A stretch of 64,000 nt of DNA from contig JAEMBT020000009.1 in NCBI GenBank assembly GCA_018873245.2, positions 4,084,242 to 4,148,241 of the forward strand, written 5' to 3'. Shown piece by piece: positions 46,476 to 56,697 of this stretch; within the stretch, counting starts at the first letter, position 1, and each line of letters begins with the position of its first letter. The notes under the pieces were generated by a model, which saw nothing but the letters and a program-made list of their open reading frames with translations, had not been told where the DNA came from and ran no database searches. This DNA is from Archegozetes longisetosus. Its lineage: Eukaryota > Arthropoda > Arachnida > Sarcoptiformes > Trhypochthoniidae. Made by a program: the position numbers and the translations under genes.

Positions 46476-46802
46476 TTAAAAATTTTGGAATATAGGGATA
46501 TTAGGTGGACACGAATTGTGCACATGTGATGCCTGTATTTTTTTCGTTATTTCTAGAAGTAATTGCCTTGAGTCTGATTCTACGAGAGCTTTTAAAACCG
46601 AAACATTCACTTTGCTTTTACGACCTCTAGCATCACAATCTTTGAGACTAAAGTCTCCAGAACACAATTTCGTGAACCGTTGTTCACATTTTCGAACATT
46701 TAAAACATTTTCATAAATATCATACACGTTCTTTGTGGCCAGAGTGACATTAGTTCCTATGCTAAAGGAGAGTTCCGCGGCCCCATAGACCTCGGCCCCC
46801 AA
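46476..46802 (-). pseudogene. Mariner transposase N-terminal fragment
   Basis: The frame includes FTKLCSGDFSLKDCDARGR and VLKALVESDSRQLLLEI. These correspond to the RFxxGDFSLEDxxRxGRP and VLKxLVExDPRQT segments of mariner DNA-binding domains. Beyond that, the frame runs into the 3' terminal repeat. The first 15 residues come from the nested insertion. Confidence 0.65.
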
Positions 46803-47074
46803 CCTCCGATTTTGTTGATATTTTTTATACTGATAAAGAGGCTAAAATTAATGATAGTTTCTGCTTATGACCTTGAGCTTCAACCTATATTAAATATGGT
46901 AGAAATTTTCAAAGCTCAAAAATTCAAAATTCAATTACAAGAAAACCGTTGAAGATTTTTGAATTTTTTTTCACTAAAAATATCAGTATAATCAATAATT
47001 TTTACCACCAAAATATAAAACTTATTGATTCAGAGATTAAAATTTTATAATGAAAAAAATATTTGAAAAATTTG

Positions 47075-47172
47075 GCGCCCCAAAAGACCCAAACAAAAAA
47101 TCAAAGAATTTGTAAGATCTAATCGTGAACTTTATTTTTATTCAAAGATCGGGTTGGGTCTTTTGGGGCGCC
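47075..47172. repeat. Inverted repeat GGCGCCCCAAAAGACCCA, perfect 18-bp arms
   Basis: 47075-47092 and 47155-47172 are exact inverses, GC-rich in AT-rich surroundings. They lie within the insertion that splits the mariner fragment. They may be the ends of a 98-bp MITE, or internal to a larger GGCCCC-ended element (about 46779-47515). Confidence 0.6.
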
Positions 47173-47742
47173 ATAGTTAAAAAGACGAAAATCTTTCAAT
47201 AATATTTTAAGTCGTTTTTTATGTAGATCAATGTTTAAAATATTTTTTAGATCAATCTTTACTCAAAATCTTATTCAAACACAAGGTTTCTATCAAGGAA
47301 ACATTAATCATTCTCTTGTAATTCATTTTTGAACGTCTAAACCCTGAAAATTCAAGCAACACATTGTAGACTTTGACATCAAAATTAATACACAAACTAC
47401 TTTCGATTTTGATCAGATTCAATTTAATGAAATTCATAATAGTTAAAGTTTCCAAAAGTAGACTGATCTTATTGTTCTATTAAAAATTAGTTTATACATG
47501 TCTGAGGGGCCGGGGCCAATGTCATTTATGAACTCCTCTTTATACAGCATAATATGCCGAATTTGAATCTCATCGTCGATATATTTCAACACTAATGAAA
47601 CGGACTAGTTTTGATTAAAAATAAACATTAATATTCATATTGCATAAATAATGTAATGTATTAGAATTTTATTTAAGATTTTTAAAATTGTAAAAGTTTA
47701 AATTTACATGTGCAAAAATACGACAAAAATTACTTGCCGGCC

Positions 47743-48448
47743 TAATATATCCAGCTCAATGTAAAAATTCATGTTTACATCAAAATACCTATATATATTT
47801 GCAATTTAGGCAAATAATACGTAGTCAATTGGAAATTTATCAACTAAAAACTTAGGACACCTAAAAGATATAACTACAATTTCTACTTTAAGATACATCT
47901 ACTTTATCATTATCGAACCAAAGATAGATTAATGTCTTGCTCTTAAAATCAATTAAAACAAACTTATTAAACAAAAATTGTAAATACTATTTTTCTATTT
48001 CACAATACTTTTGAACGGTAGTGTATATAAAAGAATAAGAATTTTAAATTTTATTTCTAATTAACGACTCATATTTTTTTGGAAAAAAGCCATTAGGCTC
48101 TAACTCTTTAGACAGTAAAAATTTTTGACTCAATAGGTTTAGACACAGAAGTTTTTGACAAAAAGGTTTTGATTCCTTAGTATGTAACCGGTCTTTTCTA
48201 AAAATTTTCTATTTCCTCAGCTCAAAATTATGTTTTAATTGAAATAATGATTTAATTTAAGTGATATACAACATTAGCGACTTTTAAATATTCAAAATAT
48301 CACTTATTTTGGTTTTGGCATTTAAAATAATTACAGCGTAGGAAAAATAGTCCCGAGAAACTTTCGAGAAAGTTACCCATCAAAAAGAAAGTTTCTAGAA
48401 ATTTGTCGTCACTAATACCATATCACATAAATGTGACAGTATTATAAC
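47743..48448. other. Intergenic, nothing identified
   Basis: AT-rich DNA without a supported feature. Confidence 0.3.
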
Positions 48449-48974
48449 TAGGGTGACCACCCGTCCCGTTTTTGACGGGACAGCTCCGTCTTTTTAAAGA
48501 TAAGATAGAAATCCCATCAGACCAAAAACTCTCAACTGGACAATTAGTCGTCCCGTTTTTCAGTTTTCATTTTGAAAAATATGCTTAGAAAAATATTTCT
48601 TAGAAGTTCAAACATCGAATTTATTTTACAAATGATAAGGGATTAAGAAATTCAGCTTAATGCTTTGAACACCTGTGTTTTAAAATCAAAAGTAATAGAA
48701 TTAATTTTTCTATCTTGACTTATATCTGATATAAACCAGTATTTCTTACCTTTGAATAGCTTTAGAAAGATGCTATTTCTAACAAAAAATATACCTCTGA
48801 AATCAACCATGACTAACATTTTTCAATGTTTTAATATTAGAATGTATTATTTGACACCTAAATATTTTTAATGATTAATATTAATAAAAGTGGCATTTTT
48901 CTTTTTAAATATGTAAGAGTCCCCCCTTTGATATTTTTGTCCCGTCATGAGACAAGCCAGAGGTGGTCACCCTA
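48449..48974. mobile_element. hAT-type MITE (526 bp), TAGGGTGACCACC ends
   Basis: TAGGGTGACCACCCGTCCCG at the left is inverted as GAGGTGGTCACCCTA at the right. A perfect 8-bp target duplication ATTATAAC lies at 48441-48448 and 48975-48982. CGTCCCG/GACGGGAC words repeat inside the ends. No coding capacity. Confidence 0.8.
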
Positions 48975-49243
48975 ATTATAACAGAAGCACAAGTGTTGAA
49001 ATGAATCTTTGAATTTAAAAGTATAGTAGTTCTGCACGATGGATTTGGAGACAACAATTAGCATCAAAAGTTCTCTGGTCAAAAAATGTTCACTCAATCA
49101 TCGCGACAGCTAAACTTATTTTTGCTAAGAAAACATTAAGCATAATCTGAGAAAAGAACATATTTTTCAATAGAGAAATTCAATTTCAAATAGCTATGAA
49201 TTAAGAAATTTAGTTTTAATTAGAAAACATTACTATTCTATTA

Positions 49244-50598
49244 GGTCAGCCGGAAATTAATCGGACTTTTTAATCACGTTACTGATAAAAGTTGTAAACA
49301 TGTTTATGTTATATTATTGCGCATTAGAGTAAAAGAAAGTGAATGATGCGGTCGCTTGTATTTCTCGTGCTTTTGAATACGATTTCTGTTTATGGTCCAA
49401 AAGTGGACCCACTTCGAGCTAGTGTTACAAATCAAGAACAACGTGCATTTATTAAATGTCATGTTCTATTGAACACTCCTGCTATTGAAGTTTATAAGAT
49501 GCTAGATAAAATAGCTCGGAGAAGTGCATTAAGCAAAAGTTAGGTAAATGACCTTTATAATCAATTTAAAGATAGAAGCCGCCTAAGCAGCGAGGACGCC
49601 CCTCACTCAGGAAGACCTCGTACTTCGACTGATATAACACACGAACGAAAACTTAAGGAGCTTTTAAATGAGGGCAATTACTGGAGGACCGAAGATTTGG
49701 CCCAAGAATTAGGTATTAGTATCACGAGTACGAAGGATCTTTTGAATATGGTAGGGGCAAGAAAGGTAGCCTCAAGATGGGTACCACACGAATTAAAACC
49801 CCAACAAAAGGAGTTTCGGGTACATATTTCTACAGAGAACCTTGAAAGATATAATAGTAACCCTGATATTCTGGAAAGAATTATAGCAATCGATGAAACT
49901 TGGCTGAAGAGCTATGACCCATTAGATGCTAAGAGTTCACGTCAATGGATCCTACCTAACAAACACCGTAATTATTTAAAGTTAAATTTTCGAAATCTAA
50001 AAATTATGTGAGTGGCTTTATTCTTTGTCGTAGGCCGACCAAAGTCAGGGCAACAATGAGTGACTGGAAGGTAATGATGATCGTAGCGTTTCATCAAAAT
50101 CGGATCATAGCTTATCAAATTTTACCAAAAAATAAAAACGTCAATTTTGAAGTTTATCTTAATTTTTGTCCGAAATATTGCACCGAGAGACAAACAAACG
50201 CCGTTATGCGAGACCACTCATCTTACATGACAATGCTAAGCCACACAAACATCAGAAAGTTGAAGAATTTTTCAAATGACATCGATGGGAGGTGTTAAAA
50301 CACCCCCTTATAGCCCTGATTTGAATCCTTGCAACTATGATGGTATTGCTAGAATAAAGAAGCCTAGCAAAGGAAAGAGATTTGCCAATGAGAATGAACT
50401 TAAAGCTGCTTATGATGAAGTTATTAAAGAAATAAATCTAAAAGATGAGGCTACAGGAATACGACACCTCCCAGAGCGGTGGGCTTTAGTCACCCAGACA
50501 GGGGGAAAATATTAATATATTGTATAATTATATTATTATATAATAAATATCTTTTAAAGTCTATGATTTCTAATATTCCGGTTATTTTCCGGCTGACT
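49244..50598 (+). mobile_element. Mariner element copy 3, full length
   Basis: TA, then GGTCAGCCGGAAATTAATC at the left, is matched in inverse by the right end (complement AGTCAGCCGGAAAATAACC), with TA outside. It is the only copy of this mariner family in the window that keeps all parts of the transposase. Confidence 0.85.
49343..50515 (+). pseudogene. Mariner transposase copy 3, with hydrophobic leader
   Basis: The frame starts at 49343 with MMRSLVFLVLLNTISVYG, which looks like a secretion signal. It continues with DPLRASVTNQEQRAFIKCHV and a helix-turn-helix domain. It has one TAG (49541), then stays open through AIDETWLKSYDP (first catalytic Asp) until a frameshift near 50000. A second shift occurs near 50270. 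The last part has YSPDLNPCNYDG, where the third catalytic Asp of mariner (DY) has become Asn; copy 1 keeps Asp. It is therefore inactive. Confidence 0.8.
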
Positions 50599-51263
50599 TA
50601 ATATAAAAGGTGTTTATTGATTTTCAATTAATTTCTGTTTGTCTTCAAAACGATTCCATTGACTTCAAATCGAATTTTTACCAAATAACGGTCTATAATT
50701 TCCCAATTGATACACATATAAATTTGGTTCAAAAATTTGCCAATAAAGATTCTGTCATCAACTTAATTAAAAACGAAGCCTTTACAAATATTTTCGAAAA
50801 AAACACAGTCATTATGACTATTGCAAAAATAAAATCTACTTGCGTAAAGTTTTAGATTACTTATGAGAGTATTCGTTATAATCGTTCAATGAAGAATCAA
50901 TTTATTTAATACAATTGAATATGAATAGAGATAAAGTGAATATAAGCAAATATTAATAACAAACCAGATAAATATCATACAAGCGTACTATAAACAGCTT
51001 TCTCTTGTTGGTAAGCTATAATAAATTTATATTATGCGTTGTTATCTAAAATAAAGAAATTATAAGTGCATTAATATTCTAGATTTTAAATAAAGTAAAT
51101 TATACTTTAATCTTGTGAACTTCCTTACGACTGATCCTCATCATACTAGACAGGTATTATCTGTTTCCTGGTATTCACTCTATCGAGTTGTTGTAGTAAT
51201 ACATTTTTTAAAAAGTTCAACGAGTTTTAAGAATTATAGCAATAAGAGTTCTAATGAGCGTCT
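50599..51263. other. Intergenic, one unassigned open frame
   Basis: An 81-codon frame at 50610-50855 (plus strand) has no recognisable motif or neighbours to support it. The rest is AT-rich. Confidence 0.25.
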
Positions 51264-52015
51264 CGGTTGGCTTTAATTTTAGCATGAAGCTGAAGAAGGT
51301 ATTACAAATCTATATATTTATTATCAGCATGACTTGAAAAGCTAAAAAGTCTCAAGCCACATCCACCTCCGGCAACATTTAAACTCCACCCACTAAAAAA
51401 TTTTAAGCCATATCCACCAAAATTTTCTTAAACTTTCTTCTAAATATACTGTTTAAGAATATGTAAGTAGATTCTCAAAATTCCTTCTGTGAGCGGAGTT
51501 GTGAATTCTTAAAGTTCAATATTTCAAAACTTTGATAGGTTTTTACCTTACATGAAGATGGCGAAGCCATTACATATCTATATATTTATTATCAGCACGA
51601 CTTGACAAACAAAATAGTCTCAAGCCACGCCTTCCTTCGACCACTCCTAAGCCACACCAAACAAAATTTTCTTAAATTTTCTTCTAAACATACTGTTTAA
51701 GAATATGAAAACGGATTCTCGAAATTCCTTCTACGAGCGAAGTTATGAATTTTTAAAATTTCGATATTCCTATCGTGAAAAAGGACAAATTATATCGAAC
51801 TATGAAAATTTATAATTCCACCCGCAGAAGAAATTTCGAGAATTTGTTAGCATATTTTTAAACAGTATATTTAGAAGAAAATTTTGGTGGGTGGAGCTTA
51901 GAAGTGACTGGAGGTGGGTGTGGCTTGAGACTGTTTTGCTTATCAAGTTATGCTGATAATAAATAAATATGTATGTAATGGTTTCATCAGTTTCACGGAA
52001 AGTAAAAACCAACCG
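51264..52015. repeat. Composite element of two direct and one inverted 240-bp repeat
   Basis: Units 51290-51540 and 51541-51785 are direct repeats (shared CTATATATTTATTATCAGCA, AGTCTCAAGCCAC, AAATTTTCTT and ACTGTTTAAGAATATG). 51790-52010 is the same unit inverted (ending TGTGGCTTGAGACT then GCTGATAATAAATAAATATG). The outer ends CGGTTGG and CCAACCG are inverted. No coding content. Confidence 0.65.
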
Positions 52016-52258
52016 AATATCTCATTCTTTAATATCTATTATTCAGACATTCAAGTTAAGATTTAAATAGGTTGTCCATTCATTCGGGATATGTTTAGTA
52101 AGTAATAACTTTCACGATAAAGAATTTTGACATGAAAAATTGTTTGAAGCAAAAATTAATTATCGTAGAGCTTGAAAATTAAAAAATTGACAATTCTAAG
52201 TGAGATTTTATATAAAAAATATACTTTACATCAATAATTTACAGATAAACATTAGAGA

Positions 52259-55200
52259 TTAGTGAGAGATTTCTATTAGTTTAAGAAAAAGAATAGCGAT
52301 TATAGAAGTTATCTGTTGGATAAATGATATCATTTTTAACATTCGTTTAGCTCTCATAGGTTTTAAAATAACGACTGAATACTCACTTCATATCCACGAA
52401 AGTAGTTGATAACAAATAGTTTCCAACAATAAAATCCAACTCTTTTCTGGCCCATTCTTTCGATGAATGACATCAACTGATATAGTTGAAGAATTTTCTC
52501 AATATCAAGCATAAAAGTCGAAAAGTACTTCTTGCTTGACTTTTGAAAACAAAAAGGCTTATTAGATAGTAGAAGATAAGGTAAAACCGAAAACTAATAT
52601 AACATATTTAGTCATTAAGACATTAATGAGAACGAACTTTTACGTAAGAAAAGTTTTTAAAAAATTGAATCATAGTTTGTACATTTTATAGATTAAATGC
52701 CAACACAAAATACTTTCTCAAACATTTATTTAGTCCTTTAAAACGTGTTTAAATATCTTAGAGAACTGAAAAGTAAAATGAAGCCTAAAAGATCTCTAAA
52801 AATTCAAATTAAAGCCGCTATATTGGAAGGTAAACAACATTTTGCTCATAAATCTGGAAAAATTATTCCCGCGAGAATTCAAACCAATAATATTGATTGT
52901 AGTTGTGAAATAAAATGTAAAACAATTCTGAGTGATGAACAAAAACGACAGTTTTTAATCGTTATAATTCATTAAAAAGTCATGAGCAGCAATACTTTTT
53001 CTCAAATCTATGGTAATTCCAGTCACAAATACTGGAAAGAAGATTCAGAAATTTGAGTATTTCATTGAGACCCAATCAGAGAAAAATGAGGTAAAAATTC
53101 TATTTATAAAGTATTGTATAGCTTAGAAGATATAAATTTTTCAACATTTTGATTTGAATAAAATCTTGTTGAAGTTTTGAATTTTTTCATGTACAGGGTT
53201 CAACAAGATCTTTTGCAAAGGGGTACAGCAAAAGTACTTAATCTATAATTTTGAAGTGAATTTTATTAAATATGTTATAAAGACGAGAATAAAAGCTACA
53301 AGTTTAATATTCGGTATAGCCACCGTTTTCGTAAAATACATCTTTAAGCCTTTTTGATACTATAAAAGCAGCGTTCAAGTGATTCTGTATCAATTAAGCG
53401 GGGTTTTCATTATATGTCCCGACCATTACAGAGGGTATCAACAATTATAAAAACATGTTGAAATAAAAATCTTATTTGTATTCACGCTATATGGTCAGCT
53501 AATATTAAGTCGAGATGTGTCTTGAAGCGCAAGTTTCAAAATTTTTATTTTGAATTTTAACTGCATGAGTTATTTCCCTTTTGATTGTATTTCAGAAATA
53601 GCACGTTAATTTGCTTTTATCATCGATAGTCTTTTGCCGTACCCCCTTGCAAAAGATTTTGTTAAACCCTCTACATACAGAAATTTTAGTTTTTGAAAAT
53701 TATTTGATAACTAGGATATTTTAAGTTTAATTATAATTATAATTCTTAGCTTCACAATAACGTTAGTCGAGTTAAAGTCTGTCAAAAAGTATTTTGGGAA
53801 TTCTCGGCATCAAAATAAGCGCCTTAAGACGAAAGATATTAAAAAATCGTATGAATTCTAATGATATGAGAGGCAAACATAATTCTAGACCTAATAAAAC
53901 ACCTTATATAGCACGTGAAGATGTAAAAGACCTAGTAATATCACTACCGACTGAGCAAACACATTATGGGAAAAATAAAAACAAAAAATATTTATCAACT
54001 GAATTCGGGAGCGTCGCTAATATCTATAGACTTTTTTTAGATTTATATCCAGAACACAAAATTGATGTTTCGTATACAGTGTTTTCTCAAATATTCAAAA
54101 CTTATGAGATATCTATTAAGAAGCCAAGAGTTGATATATGCGAAGTTTGTGACAAATTGAGAATTCAAATCATTAATTACCAGAAAAACAAAGAAATTGA
54201 ATCAATGAATGAGATAAAAAAGAACTACTGTTGCATGAAAATGAGGCTCAAAAGTTTTATTATTATAAAAACGAGATCAAAAATAAGCTTTTAAACGATA
54301 TAACGCAAGCTGCAATTTGCTACGACTTTCAAAAAATCTTCAATTGCCTAAGACTAACGTTTCAGTCGAGTATTATTTACGAAAATTTTATTGTTATAAT
54401 TTTGGAATACATGACTTGAAATCAAATAAAGCGGTTATGTATTTGTATCCTGAGAATTTTGCAAAAAAGGGTTCCAATGAAGTTATTTCGTTCATTAATT
54501 ACTATATTAATAATACTTTGAGTAGTGATGTGAAGATTTTGCATATTTTTTCGGATAATTGTTTTTCTCAAAATAAAAACAAGTTCTTATGGGCATTTTA
54601 TAAGCATATCACAATATGTGGCAAGCTCAATAAAATTATTATCTTTTATCCAAATCCTGGTCACTCACGTATGGAAATAGATGGAGACTTTGGACGGATT
54701 GAAGGCAATAAAAAACATTATGAGAAAGTTTATTCTCCCTCAGAATATGAACGAATTATTAAAAACACGGGCATTGAAAACCCCTTCGAAGTGATTTCAG
54801 TAAATTATTCAAATTCTTATGACTCTCATTCTAATAATAAAGTTGTAAAAGTTTATAAATATAAGGAAAAGTTGAGTAAAATTGTGAAAACTCAGATAAA
54901 TCATTGTAAGAATGTAAGAAAAATAGAGTTCACTCGAAAAAATATTAAAATTTCTTTTTCGTTGAGTGAAAATTGTGAACAAGAATTGGAAATTTTCAAA
55001 CCAAACACCGACTTTACAAACTTTGATAATATTTTTAATGATATTGATCTCGCGTATGAAAAACCTCTGCCTATACCTCGCGAAAAGCTTTTGGACATTT
55101 ATAAGATTCTTGAATACGTTCCTAAAACAGTCAATTCAAAATTTTATGATACACTATACAGTTTGGACGATAATTCTTGTACAAAAAGTCAGAAATTATT

Positions 55201-56697
55201 ACACGATCTGTTCGATAAAAACAATAAAAAAAATTAAGAATTGAGTCAAAATGTAATAAAAAACTAAAAATAGGTAAATTTGAATTGTTAAACTGTGTCA
55301 GATGTATAAGTTTGTGATTTTTGAGAACAAATTTTTTTTGATTATATTTAATGTGCAGTAAATATGAAGTTTCCTACTTATTAACTCAATAAATATTTCT
55401 TAAACTCAAAACTCATTGATATAAACTTGTAATGTGTCAACTCTGACAAATATGGAATAATTAAGTTGAAGTCAGTATTCGGTTAATTTTGTATTGAGTC
55501 AAACGCTGAATAAAGTTTAAAATGTAATTACAAGCCCTTTTGCTTTTTCAAACAAGTAGAGAAGTACTTTTCGACTTTAATGCTTGATATGCAGAATTAA
55601 CATAAAAAATTTTATAATATTACCTTAATTCTCATAAAAATCGAAATAAATCTGGAGTTTGAAGTGGCCGAAATAGAATTCAAGAGTTTATAGGATTTGT
55701 TCGCTTCTAAATTCATTGAAGAGGCAGTATTTATGATGGATAATAGCCAAACAGTAAACAGAATTGAACCATAAATGAATAATATTTTGATAATAAAATT
55801 AACTTCCACTGCAAATGTTAAACACAATGTAGAACTTATGATAATAGACAACAGGATCCAAGCTGTGCATAAGAATTTAGACCAATAAACATTATTGTAT
55901 TCAATAATTTCAGAATATATCGAGTCGAATGACTTTAGAATTTCTGAAACTTTCAAGAGTCTCTTTTGTCTCTTACTTTTCAAACTTATCATAATTGTCT
56001 TATTGATTGACATGAGTTTACAATTAATGTAAAAACATAATATGTAAAAGTAGACTAGTTGACAAATAATGATATTATAAATGTAGTAGAGACTGCAACC
56101 CCATAGAAATGCATGAGGTATTCCGAAAATCATTAGTTGTTTTAATGAATAATTAATACTGAATGAAGCCATAGATAAACTAAATGCAGCAAAAGGCATA
56201 ATATTACAAGTAATGTTATATAAATAGAATAATATTTTTGATCGTTTAATTATTTTATAAATTATTTCTTCATTTGTGAGACCAATACTTTGAGGTGAAA
56301 CTAATCCTGATAACATCTCAAAAGGTTTAAGATATGAAGGTTTTATGTCATTTTTATAATTGTAATAATGAATGATTTGTGAAATAATAGCTATTAGTGT
56401 TAATAAAGATCCACAAATGTTGAACTGAATTCTTGCTTTGAAAATATGAGCGAATTCACCAATAAACATGAGTAAATGTTCACTTTCATCTGATAATAAT
56501 AATGAAACAGTACATCGAATAAATGCTTGTAAGTTTGATATGAAAATGAATAATGGATTGTGACATTTATTCCTATGAACGAACTTATAAGGAAATAAAG
56601 ACAATCCAATTGTGTATAAATGAGTTGCAGCCGATTCGATGATAACATTTTTAGGTAAAACTTGTTTTGGATCAAAATTTGTTTTATTTTTACCCAT
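52259..56697 (-). CDS. Gustatory-receptor-like 7TM protein D, transposon in intron 1
   Basis: Minus-strand exons 56697-55624, 52476-52387 and 52312-52259 join in phase 0 for 405 residues. It starts MGKNKTNFDPKQVLP. Motifs are SQIIHYYNYKNDIKPSYLKP, SGLVSPQSIGLTNEE, NTASSMNLEANKSYKLLN, GFYCWKLFVINYFRGYE and ITSIIAILFLKLIEIS. Gene B has a 63-nt intron 1, whereas here it is 3147 nt because of a transposon. The exon 1 donor is GTAATA rather than the GTAAGT of gene B, so splicing across the enlarged intron may be weakened. The coding sequence is otherwise open. Over the first 108 residues I count about 20 amino-acid differences from gene B. Confidence 0.72.
52745..55237 (+). pseudogene. Transposase of the SDNC/GHS family, broken
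   Basis: 52745-52975 encodes a Lys-rich start with DCSCEIKCKTILSDEQKRQF, like the N-terminal Cys motif of an insect transposase-like family I know only as uncharacterised proteins. The MITE at 53194-53671 interrupts it. 53794-54294 reads ISIKKPRVDICEVCDKLRIQ. Frame changes near 54235 and 54335 separate it from 54317-55237, which has HIFSDNCFSQNKNKFLWAF and NPGHSRMEIDGDFGRIEG, the signature Asp and acidic residues of the catalytic core. It is possibly Sola-related, but the superfamily name is a guess. Confidence 0.6.
53194..53671. mobile_element. Tc1/mariner-type MITE (478 bp) nested in the transposase
   Basis: CAGGGTTCAACAAGATCTTTTGCAAAGGGGTAC at the left and the complement of the right end (GAGGGTTTAACAAAATCTTTTGCAAGGGGGTAC) are inverted repeats, with TA on both outer sides. 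Confidence 0.75.

Larger units (their letters stand above)
46436..47742 (-). mobile_element. Internally deleted mariner with a nested insertion
   Basis: GGGTCGGCAAGTAATTTTTGTCGTATTTTT at the left and GGCCGGCAAGTAATTTTTGTCGTATTTTT (complement of the right end) are inverted repeats of the irritans-like mariner kind. TA follows the right end. Minus-strand coding remains include DEIQIRHIMLYKEEF (about 47590-47520) and TLATKNVYDIYENVLN to SHV (46760-46520), with a roughly 730-bp insertion between them. The catalytic domain is gone. Confidence 0.7.
52502..55590 (+). mobile_element. DNA transposon (Sola-like?) in intron 1 of gene D
   Basis: ATATCAAGCATAAAAGTCGAAAAGTACTTCT at the left and the complement of the right end (ATATCAAGCATTAAAGTCGAAAAGTACTTCT) are inverted repeats. 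ATAT at both outer edges could be a 4-bp target duplication. The element carries a broken transposase and a nested MITE. The absence of this sequence from intron 1 of gene B shows it inserted after the duplication or was never in that copy. Confidence 0.75.
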
